In this document: piece by piece, positions 22,466-31,624 of the stretch | Layout of the letters: each line of letters opens with the position of its first letter | Position numbering within the stretch: position 1 is the stretch's first letter | NCBI GenBank assembly: GCA_966185765.1 | Contig: CBIFVZ010000042.1 | Span: forward strand, 1-35,336 | Direction of reading: 5' to 3' | DNA from: CBIFVZ01 sp966185765 | Lineage (GTDB): Bacteria; Pseudomonadota; Gammaproteobacteria; Enterobacterales; Enterobacteriaceae | Length of the DNA: 35,336 bases | The notes under the pieces: generated by a model | The model's database searches: none | What the model was told of the DNA's origin: nothing | Seen by the model: the letters and a program-made list of their open reading frames with translations, nothing else | Position numbers and translations under genes: made by a program

Positions 22466-25400
22466 TACCGTGCTGATTGCTAACCGTGGCGAAATTGCCT
22501 GCCGCGCTATGCGTACCCTTAAACGGCTGGGTGTGACCAGCGTTGCCGTCTATTCTGATGCCGATAAAAACGCCGAGCACGTCAGGCAGGCGGATGTCGC
22601 GATTGCGCTGGGCGCAGAGAAGGCAAGCGACAGCTATCTGTCTGTCGATAAAATCATCAATGCCGCGCGTGCCAGCGGGGCGCAGGCAATCTGGCCAGGC
22701 TATGGCTTTTTGTCAGAAAGCGTGGCGTTTGCCGAGGCCTGTGAGCAGGCCGGTATAGTGTTTATTGGCCCCACAGCACGCCAGATTAGTGAATTTGGTC
22801 TCAAGCACCGGGCGCGTGAGCTGGCTGCTCAGGCGGGCGTACCGATGACCCCTGGCACCGGGTTGCTGGAGTGTCCTGAAGATGCCCTTATGGCAGCGGC
22901 TCGTATCGGTTATCCGGTTATGCTCAAAAGCACCGCAGGAGGCGGCGGTATTGGTCTCACCCGCTGTGCGGATGCTCAGGCGCTGACGCAGGCATGGGAA
23001 AGCGTGCGTCGCCTGGGTGAGCAGTTTTTTAGCGATGCGGGTGTGTTTGTTGAGCGCTGCGTTGACCGTGCACGCCATATAGAAGTGCAACTGTTCGGCG
23101 ACGGTAAAGGCAACGTGGTGGCATTGGGCGAGCGTGACTGCTCATTGCAGCGACGCAACCAGAAAGTGGTGGAAGAAACGCCCGCGCCTGGCCTGCCTGC
23201 CGCGACCCGCGCCGCGCTGCTGAGAGCGGCTGTGCAGCTTGGCAAGCAGGTGAACTACCGCAGTGCAGGCACGGTGGAGTTTATCTACGACCCCGAGCAG
23301 GATGCATTCTATTTTCTTGAAGTGAACACCCGTTTGCAGGTCGAACACCCGGTAACCGAGTGCGTGACCGGGCTGGATCTGGTGGAGTGCATGCTGCGTG
23401 TGGCGGCGGGTGAACCAGTGGACTGGGCGCGGCTACAAGCGCCAGCCCAGGGGGCTGCTATTGAGGTGCGTATCTACGCAGAAAACCCGCTCAAAAACTT
23501 TCAGCCCAGCCCTGGCCTGTTAACCGAAGTGGCGTTCCCTCAGGGTGAGGGGGTGCGCGTTGACAGCGGCGTCACCACCGGTAGCGAAGTCTCAGCGTTT
23601 TACGACCCGATGATTGCCAAGCTGATTGTGCACGGCGAAAACCGCCAGGCGGCGCTGGTCAAACTTCATGCCGCGCTGGATGCTACGCGCCTGCACGGTA
23701 TTGCCACCAACCTGGATTACCTGCGCCAGATAACCGCCAGTGCCGCATTTCACAGCGGTAGCGTCTGGACGCGCATGCTGGATGATGTTGTCGCCGGGTC
23801 ACCGGTGATTGAGGTACTGCAACCCGGCACCTGGAGCAGTGTTCAGGATTATCCCGGACGTACCGGTTACTGGGATATCGGTGTGCCGCCTTCAGGCCCG
23901 ATGGATGACTATGCTTTTCGCCTTGCTAACCGGATTGTGGGCAACCATGAAGCTGCCGCCGGGTTGGAGTTTACGCTGCAAGGTCCGGTGCTGCTGTTTC
24001 ACACTTCAGCCATCATTGCCCTGACGGGCGCGGACTGTCAGGCAACGCTCGATGGAAAGGCTGTAGCGTGCTGGCAGCCCGTTACAGTACAGGCCGGGCA
24101 AACCCTGACGTTAGGGCGGGCGCAAAGCGGCTGTCGCGGCTATCTGGCGGTGCGAAACGGGATTGATGTCCCGCAGTATCTCGGCAGCCGATCCACTTTC
24201 GCTTTAGGGCAGTTTGGCGGCCATGCCGGACGTACGTTGAAGGTAGCAGATATGCTCACCATTTCACGACCGGAACTGGCCGCCTGCACAACGCCAGCGC
24301 CGGTAAGTGAACCCCAGGCGCTCAATAGCGCGCTCATTCCTGAGTATGACGACCTGTGGCGCATTGGCGTGCTGTACGGACCACACGGCGCGCCGGACTT
24401 TTTTACCCAGGAATCTATTGACGCATTTTTCGCAAACGAATGGCAGGTGCATTACAACTCCAACCGTCTGGGCGTGCGTCTCATCGGACCGAAACCGGGT
24501 TGGGCAAGGCCAGACGGCGGCGAGGCAGGCCTGCATCCCTCCAACGTTCATGACTGTGAATACGCCATCGGCGCCATTAACTTTACCGGCGATTTTCCGG
24601 TGATTTTAACCCGCGATGGCCCAAGCCTCGGCGGTTTTGTCTGTCCGGTCACCATTGCCAAAGCGGAGCTGTGGAAAGTCGGGCAGGTTAAACCCGGCGA
24701 CCGCATTCGTTTCTATCCCATCAGCGTGGAAGAGGCGGTGGCACGGGAAAAGGCGCAGGCGTACAGCATCGACACGCTTGAGCGCAGTCACCTCAGTGAC
24801 TTTGCTACGCCAACGCTTAGCGCTACCGAGGGCGTCAGCGCCGCCGTGCTGGTAGCACGCCCTGAGACCACCGGCGCGCCCGCCATTGTCTACCGCCAGG
24901 CCGGGGATAACTACATCCTGATTGAGTACGGCGACAACGTGCTGGACCTGGCGCTACGCCTGCGGGTGCATCTGTTGATGGAGCATCTGCGTGCGCGGGC
25001 GCAACCAGGCATAGCAGAGCTTTCTCCAGGCGTGCGCTCATTACAGGTGCGCTATGACAGCCAGGTCATCAGCCAGCAGGCGCTGGTGGCACTGTTACTG
25101 GAGCTGGAAGCGCACATCGGTGATGTCAGTCAGATGAAGGTGTCCTCACGCATTGTCTGGCTGCCAATGGCTTTTGAAGACAGCGCCACGCTGGATGCCG
25201 TAAGCCGATATCAGGACACGGTGCGGGGTCACGCGCCCTGGTTGCCGAACAACGTTGACTTTATCCAGCGCATCAACGGTCTTGCGAGCCGGGATGACGT
25301 GAAGAAGACCCTGTTTGATGCCAGTTACCTGATTCTTGGTCTGGGGGATGTGTACCTCGGCGCACCCTGCGCTGTGCCGCTTGACCCGCGCCATCGTCTG

Positions 25401-26075
25401 CTCAGTTCCAAATATAACCCGGCGCGCACCTTTACCGCCGAAGGCACGGTGGGTATTGGCGGCATGTATATGTGCATCTACGGCATGGACTCGCCCGGTG
25501 GTTATCAGCTGGTGGGGCGCACCTTGCCCATCTGGAACCGCTTTATGAAAAACGCCCAGTTCCAGGCCGGTGAACCCTGGCTACTGCGTTTTTTTGACCA
25601 GGTGCGGTTTTACCCGGTGAGCGAAGACGAGCTAACCGTGCTGCGTGAAGATTTTCGCGAAGGGCGTGCGGCGGTGCGCATTGAAGAAACGGTGTTTGAT
25701 TTCGCACAGCACCTGCAATTCCTGCAAACCCACCGCGCAGATATTGAGGCCTTTCGCGCACGCCAGGCGCAGGCCTTTGAGGCCGAAGTCGGGCGCTGGC
25801 AACAGGATGAAGACAGCGCCGTCGAGCTTTTGTCACCCGAGCCGCAGCATAACGATGACGAGGCGGCGGCGGTGTGCGCGGACATGAGCGGCAGCATCTG
25901 GAAGATGCTGGTATCCGTGGGCGATACCGTCCAGGAAGGCCAGCCGCTGGTGATTGTTGAGGCAATGAAGATGGAGCTTGCCATTGTAGCGCCACGAGCA
26001 GGGCGAGTGAAACGCCTGGCTGGCTTGCCTGGGCGCCCGGTCAGCCCCGGCGACGCCCTGGTGTGGCTGGAATAA
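22458..26075 (+). CDS. uca: urea carboxylase
   Basis: A 1205-residue biotin enzyme that uses ATP and bicarbonate to carboxylate urea to allophanate. The order of domains is: biotin carboxylase/ATP-grasp (about 1-450: NRGEIACRAMRT, KSTAGGGGIGLTR, FLEVNTRLQVEHPVTE), carboxyltransferase part related to KipA/AHS2 (about 455-770: SSVQDYPGRTGYWDIGVPP, GPHGAPDFF, KPGDRIRFYP), KipI/AHS1 part (about 800-1020), and the C-terminal biotin carrier domain with Lys1171 in VEAMKMELAI. All parts are intact. Together with the preceding AtzF it is the bacterial two-protein version of yeast urea amidolyase. No urea carboxylase-associated protein genes flank it. Confidence 0.95.
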   Translation: MFNTVLIANRGEIACRAMRTLKRLGVTSVAVYSDADKNAEHVRQADVAIALGAEKASDSYLSVDKIINAARASGAQAIWPGYGFLSESVAFAEACEQAGIVFIGPTARQISEFGLKHRARELAAQAGVPMTPGTGLLECPEDALMAAARIGYPVMLKSTAGGGGIGLTRCADAQALTQAWESVRRLGEQFFSDAGVFVERCVDRARHIEVQLFGDGKGNVVALGERDCSLQRRNQKVVEETPAPGLPAATRAALLRAAVQLGKQVNYRSAGTVEFIYDPEQDAFYFLEVNTRLQVEHPVTECVTGLDLVECMLRVAAGEPVDWARLQAPAQGAAIEVRIYAENPLKNFQPSPGLLTEVAFPQGEGVRVDSGVTTGSEVSAFYDPMIAKLIVHGENRQAALVKLHAALDATRLHGIATNLDYLRQITASAAFHSGSVWTRMLDDVVAGSPVIEVLQPGTWSSVQDYPGRTGYWDIGVPPSGPMDDYAFRLANRIVGNHEAAAGLEFTLQGPVLLFHTSAIIALTGADCQATLDGKAVACWQPVTVQAGQTLTLGRAQSGCRGYLAVRNGIDVPQYLGSRSTFALGQFGGHAGRTLKVADMLTISRPELAACTTPAPVSEPQALNSALIPEYDDLWRIGVLYGPHGAPDFFTQESIDAFFANEWQVHYNSNRLGVRLIGPKPGWARPDGGEAGLHPSNVHDCEYAIGAINFTGDFPVILTRDGPSLGGFVCPVTIAKAELWKVGQVKPGDRIRFYPISVEEAVAREKAQAYSIDTLERSHLSDFATPTLSATEGVSAAVLVARPETTGAPAIVYRQAGDNYILIEYGDNVLDLALRLRVHLLMEHLRARAQPGIAELSPGVRSLQVRYDSQVISQQALVALLLELEAHIGDVSQMKVSSRIVWLPMAFEDSATLDAVSRYQDTVRGHAPWLPNNVDFIQRINGLASRDDVKKTLFDASYLILGLGDVYLGAPCAVPLDPRHRLLSSKYNPARTFTAEGTVGIGGMYMCIYGMDSPGGYQLVGRTLPIWNRFMKNAQFQAGEPWLLRFFDQVRFYPVSEDELTVLREDFREGRAAVRIEETVFDFAQHLQFLQTHRADIEAFRARQAQAFEAEVGRWQQDEDSAVELLSPEPQHNDDEAAAVCADMSGSIWKMLVSVGDTVQEGQPLVIVEAMKMELAIVAPRAGRVKRLAGLPGRPVSPGDALVWLE

Positions 26076-26085
26076 GGTGGCCGTC

Positions 26086-26772
26086 ATGACGAAGGCAAAG
26101 GGCGTAAAGCTGGCAGAGCGCATCTACCATGCGCTGAAAAACGATATTTTCGATTTTCGCTTAATGCCAGGCGCACATTTTAGCGAAAACGATATCTGCG
26201 AGCGAATGTCGGCCAGCCGGACGCCGGTGCGTCAGGCGTTGTTCTGGCTGGAGCATGAAGGCTACGTACAGGTCTATTCTCGCAGCGGCTGGCAGGTTAA
26301 ACCCTTTGACTTCACTTACCTTGAGTCGCTCTACGACTTTCGCATTGTGCTGGAAAGTGAGGCGGTGCGCCGCCTTTGTCTCATGCAGCCGGACCGTTGT
26401 GCCGCCCATCTGGCTCCGCTGGTGAGCTTCTGGATTGAGGCAGAGCGCATGGCGCCGGGCAAGGCGTTGTCGCTGGAGGATGAGCAGTTCCATACCGCAC
26501 TGGTCCGCGCCAGCGGCAACGAGGAAATGGTGCGTGTGCATGTGGAACTGACTGAGAAGATGCGCATTGTGCGCCGCCTCGATTTCACCCGTGACGATCG
26601 CGTCGCAGCAACCTACAGCGAGCACGCCCGCATTTTACAGGCCATTGAGCAACAGCAGACAGAGGAGGCGCAGCGCATCCTGACGGGGCACATTTCTCAA
26701 AGCAAAGACGAGGTCAGAAAAATCACCCTACACCGGCTCCAGCAGGCGAGTTTACAACCGGTTTCACCGTAG
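26086..26772 (+). CDS. GntR-family regulator with FCD domain
   Basis: A 228-residue transcription factor from ATG 26086 (AAGGTGG upstream), 10 bases after urea carboxylase. The winged helix covers about residues 10-72 (FSENDICERMSASRTPVRQAL, wing YSRSGWQVKPF), and an FCD ligand-binding domain about 80-215 with the His-containing positions DEQFHTALVRASGN and YSEHARILQAIE that usually coordinate a metal. It sits inside the urea operon, so it may sense an operon intermediate, but the ligand is unknown. A GTG at 26077 would add three residues. Control by both NtrC/sigma-54 and this regulator is inferred. Confidence 0.85.
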   Translation: MTKAKGVKLAERIYHALKNDIFDFRLMPGAHFSENDICERMSASRTPVRQALFWLEHEGYVQVYSRSGWQVKPFDFTYLESLYDFRIVLESEAVRRLCLMQPDRCAAHLAPLVSFWIEAERMAPGKALSLEDEQFHTALVRASGNEEMVRVHVELTEKMRIVRRLDFTRDDRVAATYSEHARILQAIEQQQTEEAQRILTGHISQSKDEVRKITLHRLQQASLQPVSP

Positions 26773-26832
26773 TCGCACTTTCGCCACAGGGCGGGAAACA
26801 TCATTGATTCAATATCATCCAGGGGTTTTGTC

Positions 26833-28104
26833 ATGAAAAGACGTTCATTACTGAAAGCATTTGCACTCTCAGCCACCGTTTTGAGCATGGGCCTGACTTT
26901 GCCGGCCCACGCGGCAGATACCATTAAAGTCGGCATTGTGCACTCGCTGTCCGGCACGATGGCTATCTCGGAAACGCCGCTCAAAGACATGGCGCTGATG
27001 ACCATAGATGAAATTAATGCCAAAGGCGGCGTGCTGGGCAAAAAGCTTGAGCCGGTGGTGGTTGATCCGGCGTCCAACTGGCCGCTGTTTGCTGAGAAGG
27101 CGCGCCAGCTTCTGTCTCAGGACAAGGTTGCAGTGGTGTTTGGCGGCTGGACGTCGGTATCACGCAAATCCATGCTGCCGGTATTTGAGGAACTGAACGG
27201 CCTGCTGTTCTACCCGGTGCAGTATGAAGGCGAAGAGATGTCGCCAAACGTGTTTTATACCGGTGCAGCGCCCAACCAGCAGGCTATTCCAGCGGTAGAG
27301 TACATGATGAGCGAGGACGGCGGCGGCGCGAAGCGCTTCTTCCTGCTTGGCACCGATTATGTTTACCCACGCACGACCAATAAAATCCTGCGCGCCTTTC
27401 TTAATTCTAAAGGCGTGCAGGACAAAGATATTGAAGAGGTTTATACGCCGTTTGGCTACAGCGATTACCAGACCATTGTTTCTGATATCAAAAAATTCGC
27501 CGCCGGTGGCAAAACGGCAGTGATTTCCACCATTAACGGTGACTCCAACGTGCCGTTTTACAAGGAGCTTGCCAACCAGGGGATTAAAGCGACCGATGTC
27601 CCGGTGGTGGCGTTCTCGGTCGGCGAAGAGGAATTGCGCGGTATTGATACTAAACCGCTGGTCGGCCACCTGGCCGCATGGAACTACTTTGAGTCGGTAA
27701 GCAACCCGGTAAACAGCAAGTTTGTGGCGGACTACCGTGCTTATGCCAAAGCGCATAACTTGCCCAACGCCAGTACGGTGGTGACGAACGACCCAATGGA
27801 AGCAACGTATGTCGGCATCCATATGTGGGCGCAGGCGGTAGAGAAAGCCGGCACGACAGACGTGGATAAGGTGCGCGCGGCGATGGCCGGACAAACCTTT
27901 GCTGCCCCGAGCGGCTTTACTCTGACGATGGATGCCACCAACCACCACTTACACAAGCCGGTGATGATTGGCGAAATTGAAGAGAACGGCCAGTTTAACG
28001 TGGTGTGGAACACCGAGCAGCCCGTGCGCGCCCAGCCGTGGAGCCCGTATATCCCGGGTAATGACAAAAAGCCTGATTCCCCGGTGAAAAGCGGCGGCAA
28101 ATAA
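26833..28104 (+). CDS. urtA: urea ABC transporter substrate-binding protein UrtA
   Basis: A 423-residue periplasmic binding protein of the branched-chain-amino-acid/amide type I fold, specific for urea. The signal peptide MKRRSLLKAFALSATV...AHA has an RRSLLK start that could be read by Tat. The mature protein starts TIKVGIVHSLSGTMAISETP, and the UrtA-type sequence continues: FGGWTSVSRKSMLPVFEE, LFYPVQYEGEE, GTDYVYPRT and NDPMEATYVGIHMWAQA. The family length is about 420-440. Ribosome site AGGGG. It follows the GntR gene by 60 bases, and a hairpin separates it from urtB, consistent with a more abundant binding protein. Confidence 0.95.
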   Translation: MKRRSLLKAFALSATVLSMGLTLPAHAADTIKVGIVHSLSGTMAISETPLKDMALMTIDEINAKGGVLGKKLEPVVVDPASNWPLFAEKARQLLSQDKVAVVFGGWTSVSRKSMLPVFEELNGLLFYPVQYEGEEMSPNVFYTGAAPNQQAIPAVEYMMSEDGGGAKRFFLLGTDYVYPRTTNKILRAFLNSKGVQDKDIEEVYTPFGYSDYQTIVSDIKKFAAGGKTAVISTINGDSNVPFYKELANQGIKATDVPVVAFSVGEEELRGIDTKPLVGHLAAWNYFESVSNPVNSKFVADYRAYAKAHNLPNASTVVTNDPMEATYVGIHMWAQAVEKAGTTDVDKVRAAMAGQTFAAPSGFTLTMDATNHHLHKPVMIGEIEENGQFNVVWNTEQPVRAQPWSPYIPGNDKKPDSPVKSGGK

Positions 28105-28119
28105 GCACCTTCGTAACAG

Positions 28120-28145
28120 GCCAGAGGCAGGGGGCTGCCTCTGGC
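28120..28145 (+). promoter_or_regulatory. intercistronic hairpin urtA-urtB
   Basis: GCCAGAGGCA-GGGGGC-TGCCTCTGGC, a 10-base perfect GC-rich stem without a following T-run. It would not terminate fully but could shield the 3' end of urtA mRNA, the usual arrangement for ABC operons that need excess binding protein. Confidence 0.65.
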
Positions 28146-28193
28146 AAGACGCGAGCGTACTGGCGACACAAACCTGTAAAAGATGCTGACACC

Positions 28194-29762
28194 ATGAAAA
28201 TACTTCAGGCTTTGGGTTTTCTCATACTTAGTAGTCTGCCGCTGGGGGCGCTGGCAAGCCCGGCGACTGACTACGGCAACAGCAGCCGTAGCCAGCAGGC
28301 TCAGTTGCTCCAGCAGTGGGCAGCGCAACCAGATGCATCGCGCGTGGCGCTGTTAGAGGCGTTAGATGCACAAGCGGTGAGCGTTGACAGCCAGGGCCAG
28401 CTTTTTACCGAGCGGGACGGCAGACAGGTAGCGCTGGAGGGTGACGCCCAACCGGTAGGGGCGACCAAAAAAGTGTTTATGAATAACCGCCTGCGTGGAC
28501 TGGTAGCCAGCGCGCTGGCAGCGCATCAGCTATTAAGCAATGACGCGCGCGTGCGGTCAGGGGCGGCGCGGGCACTGCAAAACAGCGCCCAGGCGCAGCA
28601 ACTGGCCTTTCTCAGTCAACGCCTGGCGGCGGAACAAGATAATGACGTGCACACGGCGCTTGCAATTGCCGTTGCAAACCTGCAGCTTGCTGACCCGCAG
28701 GCCAGCGTGCGCTTGCAGGCGGTGAAACTGCTGGGTGAAACCAGTGACCCGCAGGTACAGGCAAGCCTTGCGCGCCTGACGCAGACGCAAAACGAACCGG
28801 ATTCCGCCGTGCGTGCGGCGGCGACCCAGAGCCTTCAGCAAGTGCAACAGCGCCTGAAGTGGGGCGAGTGGCTGGGGCAGGCGTTCAGCGGACTGTCGCT
28901 TGGCTCCATACTGCTGCTGGCGGCGCTGGGGCTGGCTATCACCTACGGCTTGCTCGGCGTGATTAACATGGCGCACGGCGAAATGCTGATGCTGGGTGCT
29001 TACGCCACCTGGCTTGTACAGAGCCTGTTTCAGCGCCTGGCGCCCGACTGGCTCACGCTGTACCCGCTGGTGGCGCTGCCGGTAGCGTTTTGTGTTACCG
29101 CTGCGGTGGGCATGGCGCTGGAGCGCACCATCATTCGTCACCTTTACGGCAGACCGCTGGAAACCCTGCTCGCCACCTGGGGCATCAGCCTGATGCTGAT
29201 TCAACTGGTACGCGTAGTGTTTGGCACCCAAAACCTGGAGGTGGCTAACCCGGCCTGGCTTTCCGGTGGCTGGGCGGTATTACCGAACCTGGTGTTGCCG
29301 TATAACCGCATTGCCGTCATTGCTTTTGTGGCAGGCGTACTGGCGCTGACCTGGCTGTTGCTCAATAAAACCCGGCTGGGCATGAATGTGCGTGCGGTAA
29401 CGCAAAACCGCCGTATGGCGGACTGCTGCGGCGTGCCGACCGGGCGCGTGGACATGCTGGCGTTTGGTTTAGGTTCCGGTATTGCCGGGCTGGGCGGTGT
29501 GGCGCTCTCGCAGCTTGGCAACGTTGGCCCGGAACTGGGGCAGGGATACATCATCGATTCGTTTCTGGTAGTGGTGACCGGTGGCGTCGGTCAACTGGCG
29601 GGAACGGTGGTGGCTGCACTGGGACTGGGCATGCTCAATAAGCTACTGGAGCCACAGGTGGGCGCCGTGCTGGGCAAAATCGCGATTCTGGTCCTGATCG
29701 TGCTGTTTATTCAGAAACGGCCACAAGGGTTGTTTGCATTTAAAGGACGGGTGATTGACTGA
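28194..29762 (+). CDS. urtB: urea ABC transporter permease UrtB
   Basis: An inner-membrane permease of the LivH type, 522 residues. UrtB differs from LivH by an N-terminal extension: here signal peptide MKILQALGFLILSS...LA and a helical, HEAT-like region (about 60-215; SNDARVRSGAARALQNS, ASVRLQAVKLLGETSDPQVQ). The permease core starts near 228 (GLSLGSILLLAALGLAITYG) with eight or so helices and the conserved NMAHGEMLMLGAYATW and GLGGVALSQLGNVGPELGQ. It overlaps urtC by one base (TGATG), implying coupled translation. Confidence 0.95.
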   Translation: MKILQALGFLILSSLPLGALASPATDYGNSSRSQQAQLLQQWAAQPDASRVALLEALDAQAVSVDSQGQLFTERDGRQVALEGDAQPVGATKKVFMNNRLRGLVASALAAHQLLSNDARVRSGAARALQNSAQAQQLAFLSQRLAAEQDNDVHTALAIAVANLQLADPQASVRLQAVKLLGETSDPQVQASLARLTQTQNEPDSAVRAAATQSLQQVQQRLKWGEWLGQAFSGLSLGSILLLAALGLAITYGLLGVINMAHGEMLMLGAYATWLVQSLFQRLAPDWLTLYPLVALPVAFCVTAAVGMALERTIIRHLYGRPLETLLATWGISLMLIQLVRVVFGTQNLEVANPAWLSGGWAVLPNLVLPYNRIAVIAFVAGVLALTWLLLNKTRLGMNVRAVTQNRRMADCCGVPTGRVDMLAFGLGSGIAGLGGVALSQLGNVGPELGQGYIIDSFLVVVTGGVGQLAGTVVAALGLGMLNKLLEPQVGAVLGKIAILVLIVLFIQKRPQGLFAFKGRVID

Positions 29763-30838
29763 TGAGCCAACCTGTTATGTTAACGATAGCACGCCGTGCG
29801 CCGCGTCTTAGCGCCGTACTGGCGACGCTTACGCTGGTAGCCCTGTTGTTGCTGCCGTTTCTGGCACTGCTACCGGCCGATAATCCCTGGGCGCTGTCTG
29901 CGTACACGCTAACGCTGTTGGGTAAAATACTCTGTTACGCCATTATGGCGGTAGCGCTGGATCTGGTATGGGGTTACGCGGGGTTACTGTCGCTGGGACA
30001 TGGCCTGTTTTTTGCCCTCGGTGGCTACGCGATGGGCATGTACCTGATGCGCCAGGCTGCGGGTGACGGGCTGCCGGCGTTTATGTCGTTTCTCTCCTGG
30101 ACGGAATTGCCGTGGTTCTGGGCCGGTACCCAGCATTTTGCCTGGGCGCTGTGCCTGATTATCCTGGTGCCCGGCCTGCTGGCGCTGGTGTTCGGTTACT
30201 TCGCTTTTCGCTCACGCATCAAAGACGTGTACTTCTCCATCATGACCCAGGCGCTGACCTACGCCGCCATGCTGCTGTTTTTTCGCAACGAAACCGGCTT
30301 TGGCGGCAATAACGGCTTTACCGGTTTTACCACGCTACTGGGCTTCCCGGTGTCGGCTACCGGTACGCGCATTGGGCTTTTTATTGCGACCGTGCTGCTG
30401 CTGGCAGCCGCGCTGGCAACCGGTGTGCTGCTCACGCGCAGTAAGTTTGGCCGTGTGCTCACAGCAGTTCGTGATGCGGAGAACCGCCTGATGTTCTGCG
30501 GCTATGACCCAAAAGGCTTCAAACTGTTTGTCTGGACCCTGTCTGCGGTGCTGTGCGGGTTGGCTGGGGCGCTGTACGTACCACAGGTGGGCATTATTAA
30601 TCCGGGCGAAATGTCGCCCACTAACTCCATTGAAGCTGCTATCTGGGTGGCATTAGGTGGACGAGGCTCGCTGATGGGGCCAGTGCTGGGCGCCGGTATC
30701 GTCAACGGGGCCAAAAGTTGGTTTACCGTGGCGTTCCCGGATTTCTGGCTGTTCTTTCTCGGGCTGATGTTCATTCTGGTGACGCTATTTTTGCCGCGCG
30801 GCGTGATTGGCCTGCTCAGGAGAAAAAAGCATGACTGA
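29762..30838 (+). CDS. urtC: urea ABC transporter permease UrtC
   Basis: The second inner-membrane permease (LivM type), 358 residues, with about nine hydrophobic segments. Typical stretches are GYAGLLSLGHGLFFALGGYA, ETGFGGNNGFTGF, AVRDAENRLMFCGYDP and EAAIWVALGGRGSLMGPVLG. UrtB and UrtC form the urea channel. The start overlaps the urtB stop by one base; the end overlaps urtD by eight bases. No truncation or frameshift. Confidence 0.95.
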   Translation: MSQPVMLTIARRAPRLSAVLATLTLVALLLLPFLALLPADNPWALSAYTLTLLGKILCYAIMAVALDLVWGYAGLLSLGHGLFFALGGYAMGMYLMRQAAGDGLPAFMSFLSWTELPWFWAGTQHFAWALCLIILVPGLLALVFGYFAFRSRIKDVYFSIMTQALTYAAMLLFFRNETGFGGNNGFTGFTTLLGFPVSATGTRIGLFIATVLLLAAALATGVLLTRSKFGRVLTAVRDAENRLMFCGYDPKGFKLFVWTLSAVLCGLAGALYVPQVGIINPGEMSPTNSIEAAIWVALGGRGSLMGPVLGAGIVNGAKSWFTVAFPDFWLFFLGLMFILVTLFLPRGVIGLLRRKKHD

Positions 30839-31622
30839 TTCATTGTTTACCCAGCCCCAGCTTTTCGACAGATATCGCCAGACTACCGACCCGGTATTGT
30901 TGCTTGAGAATATCAACGTCACCTTTGACGGTTTTCGGGCGCTTACCAACCTGTCGCTGTCGATTGGCGTGGGCGAGTTGCGCTGCATCATCGGGCCGAA
31001 CGGGGCTGGAAAAACCACGCTGATGGATGTGATTACTGGCAAAACGCGCCCGGACAGCGGCAAGGCGTTGTATGACCAGGACATTAATCTCGTTGGCATG
31101 ACGCCGGTCGATATCGCGCGCGCGGGCATTGGTCGCAAGTTCCAGAAACCCACGGTGTTTGAAGCGCTGAGCGTGACAGAAAACCTGGAGATCGCTCAGA
31201 AAATGGATAAATCGGTCTGGACCTGCCTGCGGGCAAAGCTCAATGGCGAGCAGCGCGAGTGCATTGATGAGGTGTTGCAGTTGCTCAGGCTAACAGAACA
31301 TCGCCAGCGCCCGGCAGGGCTACTCTCTCACGGGCAAAAGCAGTTTCTGGAAATTGGCATGTTGCTGGTGCAGGAGCCGCATTTGCTGTTGCTCGATGAA
31401 CCCGCCGCCGGTCTGACTGATGCAGAAACGGACTACATCGCGGAGCTTTTCAAAACGCTGGCAGGCAGGCATTCGCTGATGGTGGTTGAGCACGATATGG
31501 GCTTTGTTGAAACCATTGCCGACCGTGTCACGGTGCTGCACCAGGGGCAGGTGCTGGCAGAAGGCTCGCTTCGCGACGTGCAGGCGAACGAGCAGGTCAT
31601 TGATGTTTATCTGGGGCGCTAA
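30831..31622 (+). CDS. urtD: urea ABC transporter ATPase UrtD
   Basis: An ATP-binding subunit of 263 residues (LivG type). ATG 30831 is preceded by AGGAG and lies inside the end of urtC; an in-frame upstream start would overlap more without a ribosome site. Walker A is GPNGAGKTT (about 55-63), the signature motif is the UrtD variant LLSHGQKQFLEIGML, Walker B is LLLLDEPAAGL, and the switch His is in MVVEHDMGF. Complete, two bases ahead of urtE. Confidence 0.95.
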   Translation: MTDSLFTQPQLFDRYRQTTDPVLLLENINVTFDGFRALTNLSLSIGVGELRCIIGPNGAGKTTLMDVITGKTRPDSGKALYDQDINLVGMTPVDIARAGIGRKFQKPTVFEALSVTENLEIAQKMDKSVWTCLRAKLNGEQRECIDEVLQLLRLTEHRQRPAGLLSHGQKQFLEIGMLLVQEPHLLLLDEPAAGLTDAETDYIAELFKTLAGRHSLMVVEHDMGFVETIADRVTVLHQGQVLAEGSLRDVQANEQVIDVYLGR

Positions 31623-31624
31623 AC

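Noticed and set aside
28557..29231. 224-codon minus-strand frame over urtB
   Set aside because: Antisense shadow rich in Gln/His/Arg, typical of the complement of Ala/Leu-rich coding DNA.
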